A stretch of DNA of 64,000 nucleotides from Streptomyces sp. SLBN-31 (GTDB taxonomy: Bacteria; Actinomycetota; Actinomycetes; Streptomycetales; Streptomycetaceae): the NCBI RefSeq assembly GCF_006715395.1, contig NZ_VFNC01000002.1, positions 992,001 to 1,056,000 on the forward strand, written 5' to 3'. The notes under the pieces were generated by a model, which searched no databases, had not been told where the DNA came from, and saw only the letters and a program-made list of their open reading frames with translations. Within the stretch, counting starts at the first letter, position 1. Every line of letters starts with the position of its first letter. This document shows, in pieces, positions 1-7,329 of this stretch. A program made the position numbers and the translations under genes.

Positions 1-622
1 CCTGGCGGAGCAGGTCATAGGCCTCGGCGATGAGCTGCATGTCGGCGTACTCGATGCCGTTGTGGACCATCTTGACGAAATGCCCGGCGCCGTCGCTGCC
101 GATGTGGGCGGCACAGGGCTCGCCGTCGACCTTGGCGCTGATCCTTTCGAACATCGGCCCGAGGACGTCGTACGCCTCCGCCGAGCCGCCGACCATGATC
201 GACGGTCCCTCCAGCGCGCCCTCCTCGCCGCCGGAGACGCCGGTGCCGACGAAGTGCAGGCCCCTTTCGCGCAGGGCGGCCTCGCGGCGGCGGGTGTCGG
301 AGTAGTGCGCGTTACCGCCGTCGATGATCATGTCGCCGGGCTCCAGCAGCGGGGCGAACTCGTCGATGACGGCGTCGGTGGCCGCTCCCGCCTGGACCAT
401 GATCATGAGGCGGCGGGGGCGTTCGAGGGCGGCGACGAACTCCTCGGCCGTCTCGGCGGGCACGAACGCGCCCTCGTCGCCGTACACCTCGATCAGCGCG
501 CGCGTGCGACTGGCCGAGCGGTTGTGGACGGCGACGGTGTAGCCGTTGCGGGCGAAGTTGCGCGCCAGGTTGCGGCCCATCACGCCCAGGCCGGTCACGC
601 CGATGGCTGCGGTTGCGTTCAT
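1..622 (-). CDS. gnd: 6-phosphogluconate dehydrogenase, decarboxylating (5' part, cut by window edge)
   Basis: This enzyme oxidatively decarboxylates 6-phosphogluconate to ribulose 5-phosphate, making NADPH in the cytosolic pentose phosphate pathway. The 207 codons present start [18 protein letters not shown], a Rossmann nucleotide-binding glycine loop. They continue with the family motifs [33 protein letters not shown] and [16 protein letters not shown], which carry the substrate-binding and catalytic Lys/His/Asn residues. The full family length is about 480 residues, so over half lies outside the window. The ATG at 622 is the first in frame before the Rossmann strand. It is divergent from the GAPDH gene across 177 bp, which places two NAD(P)-dependent central carbon enzymes back to back. 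Confidence 0.95.
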   Translation of the reverse strand, partial: MNATAAIGVTGLGVMGRNLARNFARNGYTVAVHNRSASRTRALIEVYGDEGAFVPAETAEEFVAALERPRRLMIMVQAGAATDAVIDEFAPLLEPGDMIIDGGNAHYSDTRRREAALRERGLHFVGTGVSGGEEGALEGPSIMVGGSAEAYDVLGPMFERISAKVDGEPCAAHIGSDGAGHFVKMVHNGIEYADMQLIAEAYDLLRQ

Positions 623-799
623 GGAGTTCGTCCCTTGAATCGGAGCGGTGGCGGGGCGGGCGTGCCCCATGCCCGTCAGGTACGGACGGGCGGCCGGATC
701 GTCTCGATTTCCGCGGAGGCGGATGTGACGAACCCCGCTCAAACGATCGATCAACCAGGGTTTAACATATGAGCGCCGCCTAGCTCGAAAGATGGATCA
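623..799. promoter_or_regulatory. Divergent promoter region, gnd / GAPDH
   Basis: 177 bp separate two outward-facing genes. The GAPDH-proximal part (about 730-775) is clearly richer in A/T than its surroundings and contains the palindrome GATCGATC and a TTTAACATATGA stretch. That is where a promoter would be expected. A three-codon ATG reading frame at 792 (ATG GAT CAG TGA) overlaps the GTG start of GAPDH. No specific regulator site was identified. Confidence 0.45.
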
Positions 800-2248
800 G
801 TGACTGCTGTCAACGACGACTCGTTCACCAACTGGAAGACCCGCGAGGAGATCGCGGAGTCGATGATCCCCCTCATCGGGAAGCTGCACCGCGAGCGGGA
901 CGTCACCGTCCTGCTGCACAGCCGCTCCCTGGTGAACAAGTCGGTGGTGAGCATCCTCAAGACCCACCGCTTCGCCCGGCAGATCGCCGGCGAGGAGCTG
1001 TCGGTCACCGAGACCATGCCGTTCCTGCGGGCGCTGACCGCGCTCGACCTCGGTCCCTCCCAGATCGACCTCGGCATGCTCGCCGCGACCTACCGCGGCG
1101 ACGACCGCGGTCTGACGGTGGAGGAGTTCACCGCCGAGGCCGTCGCGGGTGCCACGGGCGCCAACAAGATCGAACGCGGCGAGGGCCGGGACGTCGTCCT
1201 GTACGGCTTCGGCCGCATCGGCCGGCTCGTGGCCCGCCTGCTCATCGAGAAGTCGGGCTCGGGCAACGGACTGCGGCTGCGCGCGATCGTGGTGCGCGGC
1301 GGCGGCGAGCAGGACATCGTCAAGCGGGCCTCGCTGCTGCGCCGGGACTCCATCCACGGGCAGTTCCAGGGCACCATCACCGTGGACGAGGCGTCGAGCA
1401 CGATCTTCGCCAACGGCAACGCGATCAAGGTGATCTACGCCAACGACCCCTCCGAGGTCGACTACACCGCGTACGGCATCCGCAACGCGATCCTCATCGA
1501 CAACACCGGCAAGTGGCGCGACCGCGAGGGCCTGTCGCAGCACCTGCGTCCCGGCATCGACAAGGTCGTGCTGACCGCGCCGGGCAAGGGCGACGTCCCG
1601 AACATCGTGCACGGCGTCAACCACGACACGATCAAGCCGGACGAGCAGATCCTGTCCTGCGCGTCCTGCACCACCAACGCGATCGTGCCGCCACTGAAAG
1701 CCATGGACGACGAGTACGGCGTGCTGCGCGGCCACGTGGAGACGGTCCACTCGTTCACCAACGACCAGAACCTGCTGGACAACTACCACAAGGCCGACCG
1801 CCGCGGCCGCTCGGCGCCGCTGAACATGGTCATCACCGAGACCGGCGCCGCCTCCGCCGTCGCCAAGGCTCTGCCCGACCTCAAGGCCCGGATCACCGGC
1901 AGCTCGATCCGCGTCCCGGTCCCGGACGTCTCGATCGCGATCCTCAACCTGCAGCTCGCCCGGGAGACCGACCGCGAGGAGGTCCTCGACCACCTCCGCG
2001 AGGTGTCGCTGACCTCGCCGCTCAAGCGCCAGATCGACTTCACCACCGCCCCCGACGCGGTCTCCAGCGACTTCATCGGCTCGCGGCACGCCTCCATCGT
2101 CGACGCCGGCGCGACCAAGGTGGAGGGCGACAACGCGATCCTCTACCTCTGGTACGACAACGAGTTCGGCTACTCCTGCCAGGTGATCCGGGTCGTCCAG
2201 CACGTCTCCGGCGTCGAGTACCCGACCTTCCCGAGTCCGGCTGCCTGA
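800..2248 (+). CDS. gap: Glyceraldehyde-3-phosphate dehydrogenase, long form
   Basis: This enzyme converts glyceraldehyde 3-phosphate, NAD(P)+ and phosphate to 1,3-bisphosphoglycerate. The 482-residue product has about 125 residues ahead of the Rossmann domain (VVLYGFGRIGRLVARLL near residue 132). Classical GAPDH is about 335 residues. The active site SCASCTTNAIVPPL puts the nucleophile at Cys290; most GAPDHs read SNASCTTN. The C-terminal motif WYDNEFGYS is intact. The GTG at 800 is preceded by a GAAAGA sequence and is the only plausible start. Long-form GAPDHs with this extension occur as secondary gap genes in Streptomyces (SCO7511 of S. coelicolor, from memory). The extension has no function I can assign. 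Confidence 0.93.
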   Translation: MTAVNDDSFTNWKTREEIAESMIPLIGKLHRERDVTVLLHSRSLVNKSVVSILKTHRFARQIAGEELSVTETMPFLRALTALDLGPSQIDLGMLAATYRGDDRGLTVEEFTAEAVAGATGANKIERGEGRDVVLYGFGRIGRLVARLLIEKSGSGNGLRLRAIVVRGGGEQDIVKRASLLRRDSIHGQFQGTITVDEASSTIFANGNAIKVIYANDPSEVDYTAYGIRNAILIDNTGKWRDREGLSQHLRPGIDKVVLTAPGKGDVPNIVHGVNHDTIKPDEQILSCASCTTNAIVPPLKAMDDEYGVLRGHVETVHSFTNDQNLLDNYHKADRRGRSAPLNMVITETGAASAVAKALPDLKARITGSSIRVPVPDVSIAILNLQLARETDREEVLDHLREVSLTSPLKRQIDFTTAPDAVSSDFIGSRHASIVDAGATKVEGDNAILYLWYDNEFGYSCQVIRVVQHVSGVEYPTFPSPAA

Positions 2249-2259
2249 CCTGGGAGCGC

Positions 2260-2297
2260 GTCTGGTCAAGGGTCGGCAATGCCACCTTTGACCAGAC
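2260..2297. promoter_or_regulatory. Inverted repeat between GAPDH and permease genes
   Basis: The arms GTCTGGTCAAGGGT (2260-2273) and ACCTTTGACCAGAC (2284-2297) pair with one G-T mismatch over 14 bp around a 10-nt loop. There is no run of T after it. It lies 12 bp after the GAPDH stop and 52 bp before the permease start. It could therefore be an operator for the permease, whose half-site would be TGGTCAAAGG, or an attenuating hairpin. An operator reading is slightly preferred because the arms are moderately A/T rich. Confidence 0.5.
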
Positions 2298-2349
2298 CGT
2301 TCCAGGGAATGAATCCGGCCACAGGGTGGATCTGTTCTCTGGAGGCGCC

Positions 2350-3801
2350 GTGACCACAACGTCCGAACCGCGGGTGCAGGGCCTGGAGATCCGGTCCATC
2401 GACTACGTCCCGCTGGACGAGCGCCACGGCAAGCTGTGGCACCTCGGCCCGCTGTGGTTCATGTCGAACGCGCAGATCGCCACGCTGGCCGTGGGCCTGA
2501 TCAGCATCACCGAGGGCGGCAACCTGATCTGGTCGCTCATCGCGATCGTGTCGGGCACCGTCCTCGGCACCTTCTTCATGGCCTTCCACTCGGCCCAGGG
2601 CCCCCAGCTGGGCCTGCCGCAGATGATCCAGTCGCGGCCCCAGTTCGGCTACGTCGGCGCCCTGCTGGTCTGGCTGTTCGCCTACGTCCAGTACGCGGGC
2701 TTCAACGTCTTCAACACGATCCTCGCGGGCGAGGCCATGCACACCACCGTGCACGGCGGAGTGAAGCTGTGGGTGGTCGTGGTCACCGTGCTCGCCCTCG
2801 TGATCGCGCTGGTGGGCTACGACATCATCCACAAGGCCGAACGGTTCCTGACCTACACCTTCCTGGTCGTCTTCGGCGTCTTCACCGTCGGCGTCCTTCT
2901 CACCCTGCACTACCCGGCCGGCTCCTTCGACCTCGGCGCCTTCAAGTGGACGCCGTTCCTGGCCCAGTTCGGCGTGGTCGCCGGCTACCAGATCAGCTGG
3001 GCGATCTACGTCTCCGACTACTCCCGCTACCTGCCGCCGAACGTCACGGTCCGCAAGACCTTCTACTGGACCTACTTCGGCTCCGCCCTCGGCGGCATCT
3101 GGCTGATGGTCCTCGGCGCCCTGCTCGCCGCCTGGGCGGGCAAGGACTTCGACACGATCAGGTCGATCAACACGGCGGGTGACAAGGTGTTCAGCGGCTT
3201 CGGCGCGATCGTGCTGCTGTTCGCCGCGCTGGGCCTGGTCTCGGTCACCGCGCTGAACATGTACGGCGGCTCGCTCACCCTGATCAGCGCCATCGACTCG
3301 TTCAAGCGGGTGCGGCCCACCCTCGCCGTCCGCCTGGTCACCATCGGCCTCACCGCGGTCCTCTCCCTGGTCGGCGCACTGGCCGCGACGTCCAACTTCC
3401 TGGAGAACTTCAACAACTTCCTGCTGCTGGTCCTCTATCTCTTCATCCCGTGGACCGCGGTGAACCTGATGGACTACTACGTGGTGCGCCGCGGCCACTA
3501 CGCCATCGCCGAGATCTTCAACCCGCGCGGGCTGTACGGCCGTTGGGGCTGGCACGGCATCATCGCCTACCTGGTCGGCTTCGCCGTCATGATCCCGTTC
3601 TTCTCCGTCGGCACCCTCTACACCGGGCCGGTCGCCGACGCCCTCGACGGCGCCGACATCTCGCTGTTCATCGGACTGCCGGTCTCCGCGTTGCTGTACT
3701 GGTGGCTGACCCGCTCGATCGACGTGGCGGCCGAGCAGCGGGTGGCCGAGGCGGAGGCCGAGGCACTGGAGCTCGCGGCGCACGAGCACCGCGAGCCCTG
3801 A
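2350..3801 (+). CDS. NCS1 family purine/pyrimidine permease
   Basis: This is a predicted cytoplasmic-membrane symporter for a nucleobase or related heterocycle. The 483-residue protein has about 12 hydrophobic segments, beginning at FMSNAQIATLAVGLISI (about residue 36). It carries NCS1 features: the MAFHSAQGPQLGLPQMIQSR loop (about residues 78-98), a QISWAIYVSDYSRYLP motif, and a polar C-terminal tail rich in Glu/Ala. The GTG at 2350 has GGAGG at 2341-2345. The frame stays open upstream into GAPDH, but that stretch is a shadow of the GAPDH frame. The substrate cannot be read from sequence, and no catabolic partner gene is adjacent. Confidence 0.9.
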   Translation: MTTTSEPRVQGLEIRSIDYVPLDERHGKLWHLGPLWFMSNAQIATLAVGLISITEGGNLIWSLIAIVSGTVLGTFFMAFHSAQGPQLGLPQMIQSRPQFGYVGALLVWLFAYVQYAGFNVFNTILAGEAMHTTVHGGVKLWVVVVTVLALVIALVGYDIIHKAERFLTYTFLVVFGVFTVGVLLTLHYPAGSFDLGAFKWTPFLAQFGVVAGYQISWAIYVSDYSRYLPPNVTVRKTFYWTYFGSALGGIWLMVLGALLAAWAGKDFDTIRSINTAGDKVFSGFGAIVLLFAALGLVSVTALNMYGGSLTLISAIDSFKRVRPTLAVRLVTIGLTAVLSLVGALAATSNFLENFNNFLLLVLYLFIPWTAVNLMDYYVVRRGHYAIAEIFNPRGLYGRWGWHGIIAYLVGFAVMIPFFSVGTLYTGPVADALDGADISLFIGLPVSALLYWWLTRSIDVAAEQRVAEAEAEALELAAHEHREP

Positions 3802-3910
3802 CCCGCCCGCCTTGTCACCGCCGCACTAACCGCGCTCCCCGGGCACTCAACTCCCGCAAAACACAACCCTCAACCATCCCCCTCGCCGTGGCCTCGCTGC
3901 CATATTCGAA

Positions 3911-3932
3911 AGCCACTTCGGAGGTGGCTGTG
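3911..3932 (+). promoter_or_regulatory. Hairpin enclosing the ribosome binding site of the carboxyltransferase gene
   Basis: AGCCAC (3911-3916) and GTGGCT (3924-3929) are perfectly complementary around the 7-nt loop TTCGGAG. The Shine-Dalgarno sequence GGAGG (3920-3924) lies in the loop and closing base pair. The GTG start at 3930 follows directly after the stem. Such a structure could hide the start site of the first gene of the operon. It may also be chance. Confidence 0.45.
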
Positions 3933-5504
3933 ACGCGAGAGGCGACGACATCCCGGAACGGGGACACGGCGGCGCACGCCCCCGACGGCACCGCCGCGCA
4001 GCTCGCCCAACTGGAGAGCCGCCGCGTACGGGCGGTGGCCCCGGGCGGCGCGCGACGGCGGGGGCGACTCGGTGCGCGGGAGCGGATCGAACGGCTGCTG
4101 GACGCGGGCTCCTTCACCGAGACCGGTCTGTTCGTGCGGGCCCGCGGGGCCGGGGACGGTGCCCGGCGCCCGTACGGGGACGGGGTGGTCACCGGACACG
4201 GCACGGTCGACGGCCGTCCCGTCTGCGTGTTCGCCCAGGACTCCACGGTCTTCGGCGGCAGCATGGGCGAGGCCTTCGGCGAGAAGACGGTCGCCCTGAT
4301 GGACCTCGCCCTGAAGATCGGCTGCCCGGTCGTCGGGCTCAACGACGGCGGCGGGGCCCGCATCCAGGAGGGCGTCGCCTCCCTCGCCCTCTACGCCGAG
4401 CTGGTCCGCCGCAACGTCAGGGCCTCCGGGGTCATCCCGCAGATCTCCGTCGTCCTCGGCCCCTGCGCGGGAGGCGCCGCCTACTCCCCTGCCATCACCG
4501 ACCTCACGGTGATGGTGGACGGCGCCTCCCACATGTTCGTCACCGGCCCGGACGTCATCGAGGCCGTCACCGGCGAGCGCACCAGCGCCGAGGAGCTGGG
4601 CGGCGCCCGCACCAGCAACACCGTCAACGGCAACGCGCACTTCCTCGCCGCCGACGAGGAGGACGCGCTGGACACCGTGCGCGACCTGCTGTCGTACCTG
4701 CCCGCCAACAACCTCGAACGGCCCCCGGAGTACGCCCCCGGCTCGGCGCGCGACGGCGCCTGGCTGGACGAGGTCGTACCCGACCGGCTGGGACAGGCCT
4801 ACGACATGCGGGACATCCTGCACGCGGTCGTCGACGACGGCGAACTCCTGGAGGTCCAGGCCCTGTTCGCGCCCAACATCGTCTGCGCGCTGGCCCGGGT
4901 CGAGGGCCGTACCGTCGGCGTCGTCGCCAACCAGCCCCTGCACGCGGCCGGTGTGCTGGACATCGACGCCTCGGAGAAGGCGGCCCGCTTCGTACGGTTC
5001 TGCGACGCGTTCGGCATCCCGGTGCTGACCTTCGCCGACGTGCCGGGCTACCTCTCCGGCGTCCGCCAGGAGCAGGCGGGGATCATCCGCCGCGGCGCCA
5101 AACTCCTGTACGCGTACGCCGAAGCGACCGTCCCCAAGGTCACCGTCGTCGTCCGCAAGGCCTACGGCGGCGGATACGCGGTGATGGGCTCCAAGCACCT
5201 GGGTGCCGACGTCAACCTCGCCTGGCCCACGGCCCGTATCGCCGTGATGGGCGCCGAGGGCGCCGTCGGCATCCTGCACCGGCGCGAACTGGCCGCCGCG
5301 GCCGACCCGCAGGCGCTGCGGGCCCGGCTCGTCGCCGCGTACGAGAGCACCCACGGCACCCCGTACCTCGCCGCCGAGCGCGGCTACGTCGACGCGGTCA
5401 TCGCGCCGCACGAGACCCGCGATCAGGTGTGCCGCGCGCTCAGGACCCTGCGCGGCAAGCGGGCCCCGATGCCGGAGCGCCGGCACGGCAACATCCCCCT
5501 CTGA
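3930..5504 (+). CDS. Acyl-CoA carboxylase carboxyltransferase (beta) subunit, AccD4/PccB family
   Basis: This subunit transfers CO2 from biotin to an acyl-CoA, making a carboxyacyl-CoA extender unit. It needs a biotinylated alpha subunit, which is not in this window. The 524-residue length matches the family (515-540). The N-terminal CT domain has GLNDGGGARIQEGV and GPCAGGAAYSPAITD. The C-terminal domain has FADVPGYLSG, KAYGGGYAVMGSKHLGADVN and AVMGAEGAVGILHRRE. At the acyl-pocket position that is Asp in propionyl-CoA carboxylases and Ile in acetyl-accepting subunits, this protein has Ala417, so a different and perhaps larger substrate is possible. GTG 3930 follows GGAGG by 5 nt. It is the first gene of an operon with the acyl-AMP ligase and PKS, an arrangement like accD4 with fadD32 and pks13. 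Confidence 0.92.
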   Translation: MTREATTSRNGDTAAHAPDGTAAQLAQLESRRVRAVAPGGARRRGRLGARERIERLLDAGSFTETGLFVRARGAGDGARRPYGDGVVTGHGTVDGRPVCVFAQDSTVFGGSMGEAFGEKTVALMDLALKIGCPVVGLNDGGGARIQEGVASLALYAELVRRNVRASGVIPQISVVLGPCAGGAAYSPAITDLTVMVDGASHMFVTGPDVIEAVTGERTSAEELGGARTSNTVNGNAHFLAADEEDALDTVRDLLSYLPANNLERPPEYAPGSARDGAWLDEVVPDRLGQAYDMRDILHAVVDDGELLEVQALFAPNIVCALARVEGRTVGVVANQPLHAAGVLDIDASEKAARFVRFCDAFGIPVLTFADVPGYLSGVRQEQAGIIRRGAKLLYAYAEATVPKVTVVVRKAYGGGYAVMGSKHLGADVNLAWPTARIAVMGAEGAVGILHRRELAAAADPQALRARLVAAYESTHGTPYLAAERGYVDAVIAPHETRDQVCRALRTLRGKRAPMPERRHGNIPL

Positions 5505-5536
5505 ACCCACTGAACGCTCTGAACCCGCTGAACCCT
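5501..5536 (+). repeat. Four tandem 9-bp repeats at the carboxyltransferase stop codon
   Basis: CTGAACCCA, CTGAACGCT, CTGAACCCG and CTGAACCCT follow each other head to tail. The TGA stop at 5502-5504 is inside the first unit. They fill the start of the 103-bp gap before the acyl-AMP ligase gene. No role is evident; slipped-strand duplication is the simplest origin. Confidence 0.7.
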
Positions 5537-5607
5537 GCCCTCTCTGACCCCGCGCACCGCTCCCACCGCCGCGCCCCACACGCCGACCACGTCAGGAGCC
5601 ATGCCCG

Positions 5608-7329
5608 ATGGACAGCCGCCGCTCCCCGCTCGTGCCCGCCCACCGCAGCCTGCCGGAACTCGTGCGGCACTGGGCGCAGACCACCCCCGACCGCCGGGCG
5701 TTCACCTACGTCGACCATCCCGCGCCGGGCTCCCGAGGCGTCCACCGCACGCTGACCTGGCGGCGCCTGGACCTGCGGGTGCGCGCCCTGGCCGCCCGGC
5801 TCGCCGAGGACGCCGAACCGGGCGCCCGGGTCGCGCTGCTGTGTCCGCAGGGCACGGAGTACGTCACCGCCTTCCTCGCCGCGCTCACGGCCGGTCTGGT
5901 CGCGGTACCGCTGTATCCGCCGGACCTGCCCGGGCACGGCGACCGGCTCGCGGCGGTGCTCGCCGACGCGCGTCCGACGGTCGTGGTGACCACGAGCCAG
6001 GCCGCCGCCGCGGTGCGGGACTTCCGCGCGGACACCGCGGCCCGGGTCGTCGTCGCGGACCAGGTGCCCGACACGGCCGCGGACGGGTGGCAGCCGGTGC
6101 CGCCGCGGGAGTCGGCGGTCGCCTACCTGCAGTACACCTCCGGCTCCACCCGCACCCCGGCGGGCGTGGAGATCACCCATGCCAACGTCGTCGCCAACGC
6201 CTGCCAGGCCCTGACCGCCTACGCCGCCGACGCCCACCCGGTGACCTGCGTGGGCTGGCTGCCGCTCTACCACGACATGGGGCTGGTGCTGAGCGTGGCC
6301 GCCCCGGTGGTGCGCGGGCTGCTCTCGGTGCTGATGGACCCGGTGGCGTTCCTGCACGAGCCGGTGCGCTGGCTGCGGCTGCTGGGCGCGCACCCACGGG
6401 CGGTGAGCGCGGCACCCAACTTCGCCTACGACTACTGCGCCGCCGCCGTCACCGAGGCGCAGAAGGCGGATCTGCGGCTGGGTGACATCGCCGCGCTGAT
6501 CAACGGCAGCGAGCCGGTCCGCCCGGGCACCGCGGACCGCTTCCACGCCGCCTTCGCCGCCCAGGGGTTCGATCCGGCGACGCACTGCCCGTCGTACGGA
6601 CTGGCCGAGGCCACCGTCTTCGTCAGCGCCGCCCGGCCCGGCGAACCGCCGCACCGCTTCGCCCTCGACCGGGATGCCCTGGCGATCGGCAAGGCGCTGC
6701 CCGCCCGGCCCGACGACCCCAGGGCCGTGCTGCTGGCGGGCTGTGGCGCACCGGCGGGCCAGCGGGTGCGCATCACCGACCCGGTGACGGACGCCGTCCT
6801 GTCCGAGGGCGAGGTCGGCGAGATCCGGGTGCAGGGACCGAACGTCGGGCGCGGCTACTGGAACCAGGAGGAGCACACCCGGCGCGTCTTCGGTCCCGAC
6901 GGATGGCTGCGCACCGGAGACCTCGGGACCGTGCTGGAGGGGCAGTTGATCGTCACGGGCCGGCTGAAGGACCTCATCGTCGTCGACGGCCGCAACCACT
7001 ACCCGCAGGACGTGGAGGCCACCGCCCAGGAGGCGCACCCGGCCCTGCGGCCCGACCGGCTCGCCGCCTTCGGGGTTTCGGGCGCCTCGGGCGAGCGGGT
7101 GGTCGTCGTCGCCGAGCACGTGCGCGGCACGTCCCTGGCCGAGATCGACGTTCCTGCCCTCAAGGGTGCCGTGCGCGCGGCCGTGTCGGCCCGGCACGGG
7201 CTGCGGCTGGCCGATGTCGTCCTGGTACCGCCGGGCACCGTGCCGCGGACCTCCAGCGGCAAGGTGTCGCGGTCGCTGACCCGCGAGCGGTACCTGGCGG
7301 GCGCCTACCCGGCCGAGGGGGTGCGGTGA
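5608..7329 (+). CDS. Fatty-acyl-AMP ligase, FadD32-like
   Basis: This enzyme activates a free fatty acid with ATP to the acyl-adenylate and hands it to an ACP, here very likely the N-terminal ACP of the downstream PKS. The 573-residue protein shows the ANL-superfamily P-loop YLQYTSGSTRTPAGVEITHA, the core motif GWLPLYHDMGL, SAAPNFAYDY, ALINGSEPV, PSYGLAEATVFVS and GWLRTGDLG. The C-terminal RLKDLIVVDGRNHYPQDVE is the signature of FAALs rather than acyl-CoA ligases. PRTSSGKVSR supplies the catalytic lysine region. As remembered, M. tuberculosis FadD32 (637 aa) shares these motifs in the same order. ATG 5608 lies 9 nt after AGGAG; the ATG at 5601 is out of frame. The stop overlaps the PKS start (GTGA), so translation is coupled. 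Confidence 0.95.
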   Translation: MDSRRSPLVPAHRSLPELVRHWAQTTPDRRAFTYVDHPAPGSRGVHRTLTWRRLDLRVRALAARLAEDAEPGARVALLCPQGTEYVTAFLAALTAGLVAVPLYPPDLPGHGDRLAAVLADARPTVVVTTSQAAAAVRDFRADTAARVVVADQVPDTAADGWQPVPPRESAVAYLQYTSGSTRTPAGVEITHANVVANACQALTAYAADAHPVTCVGWLPLYHDMGLVLSVAAPVVRGLLSVLMDPVAFLHEPVRWLRLLGAHPRAVSAAPNFAYDYCAAAVTEAQKADLRLGDIAALINGSEPVRPGTADRFHAAFAAQGFDPATHCPSYGLAEATVFVSAARPGEPPHRFALDRDALAIGKALPARPDDPRAVLLAGCGAPAGQRVRITDPVTDAVLSEGEVGEIRVQGPNVGRGYWNQEEHTRRVFGPDGWLRTGDLGTVLEGQLIVTGRLKDLIVVDGRNHYPQDVEATAQEAHPALRPDRLAAFGVSGASGERVVVVAEHVRGTSLAEIDVPALKGAVRAAVSARHGLRLADVVLVPPGTVPRTSSGKVSRSLTRERYLAGAYPAEGVR

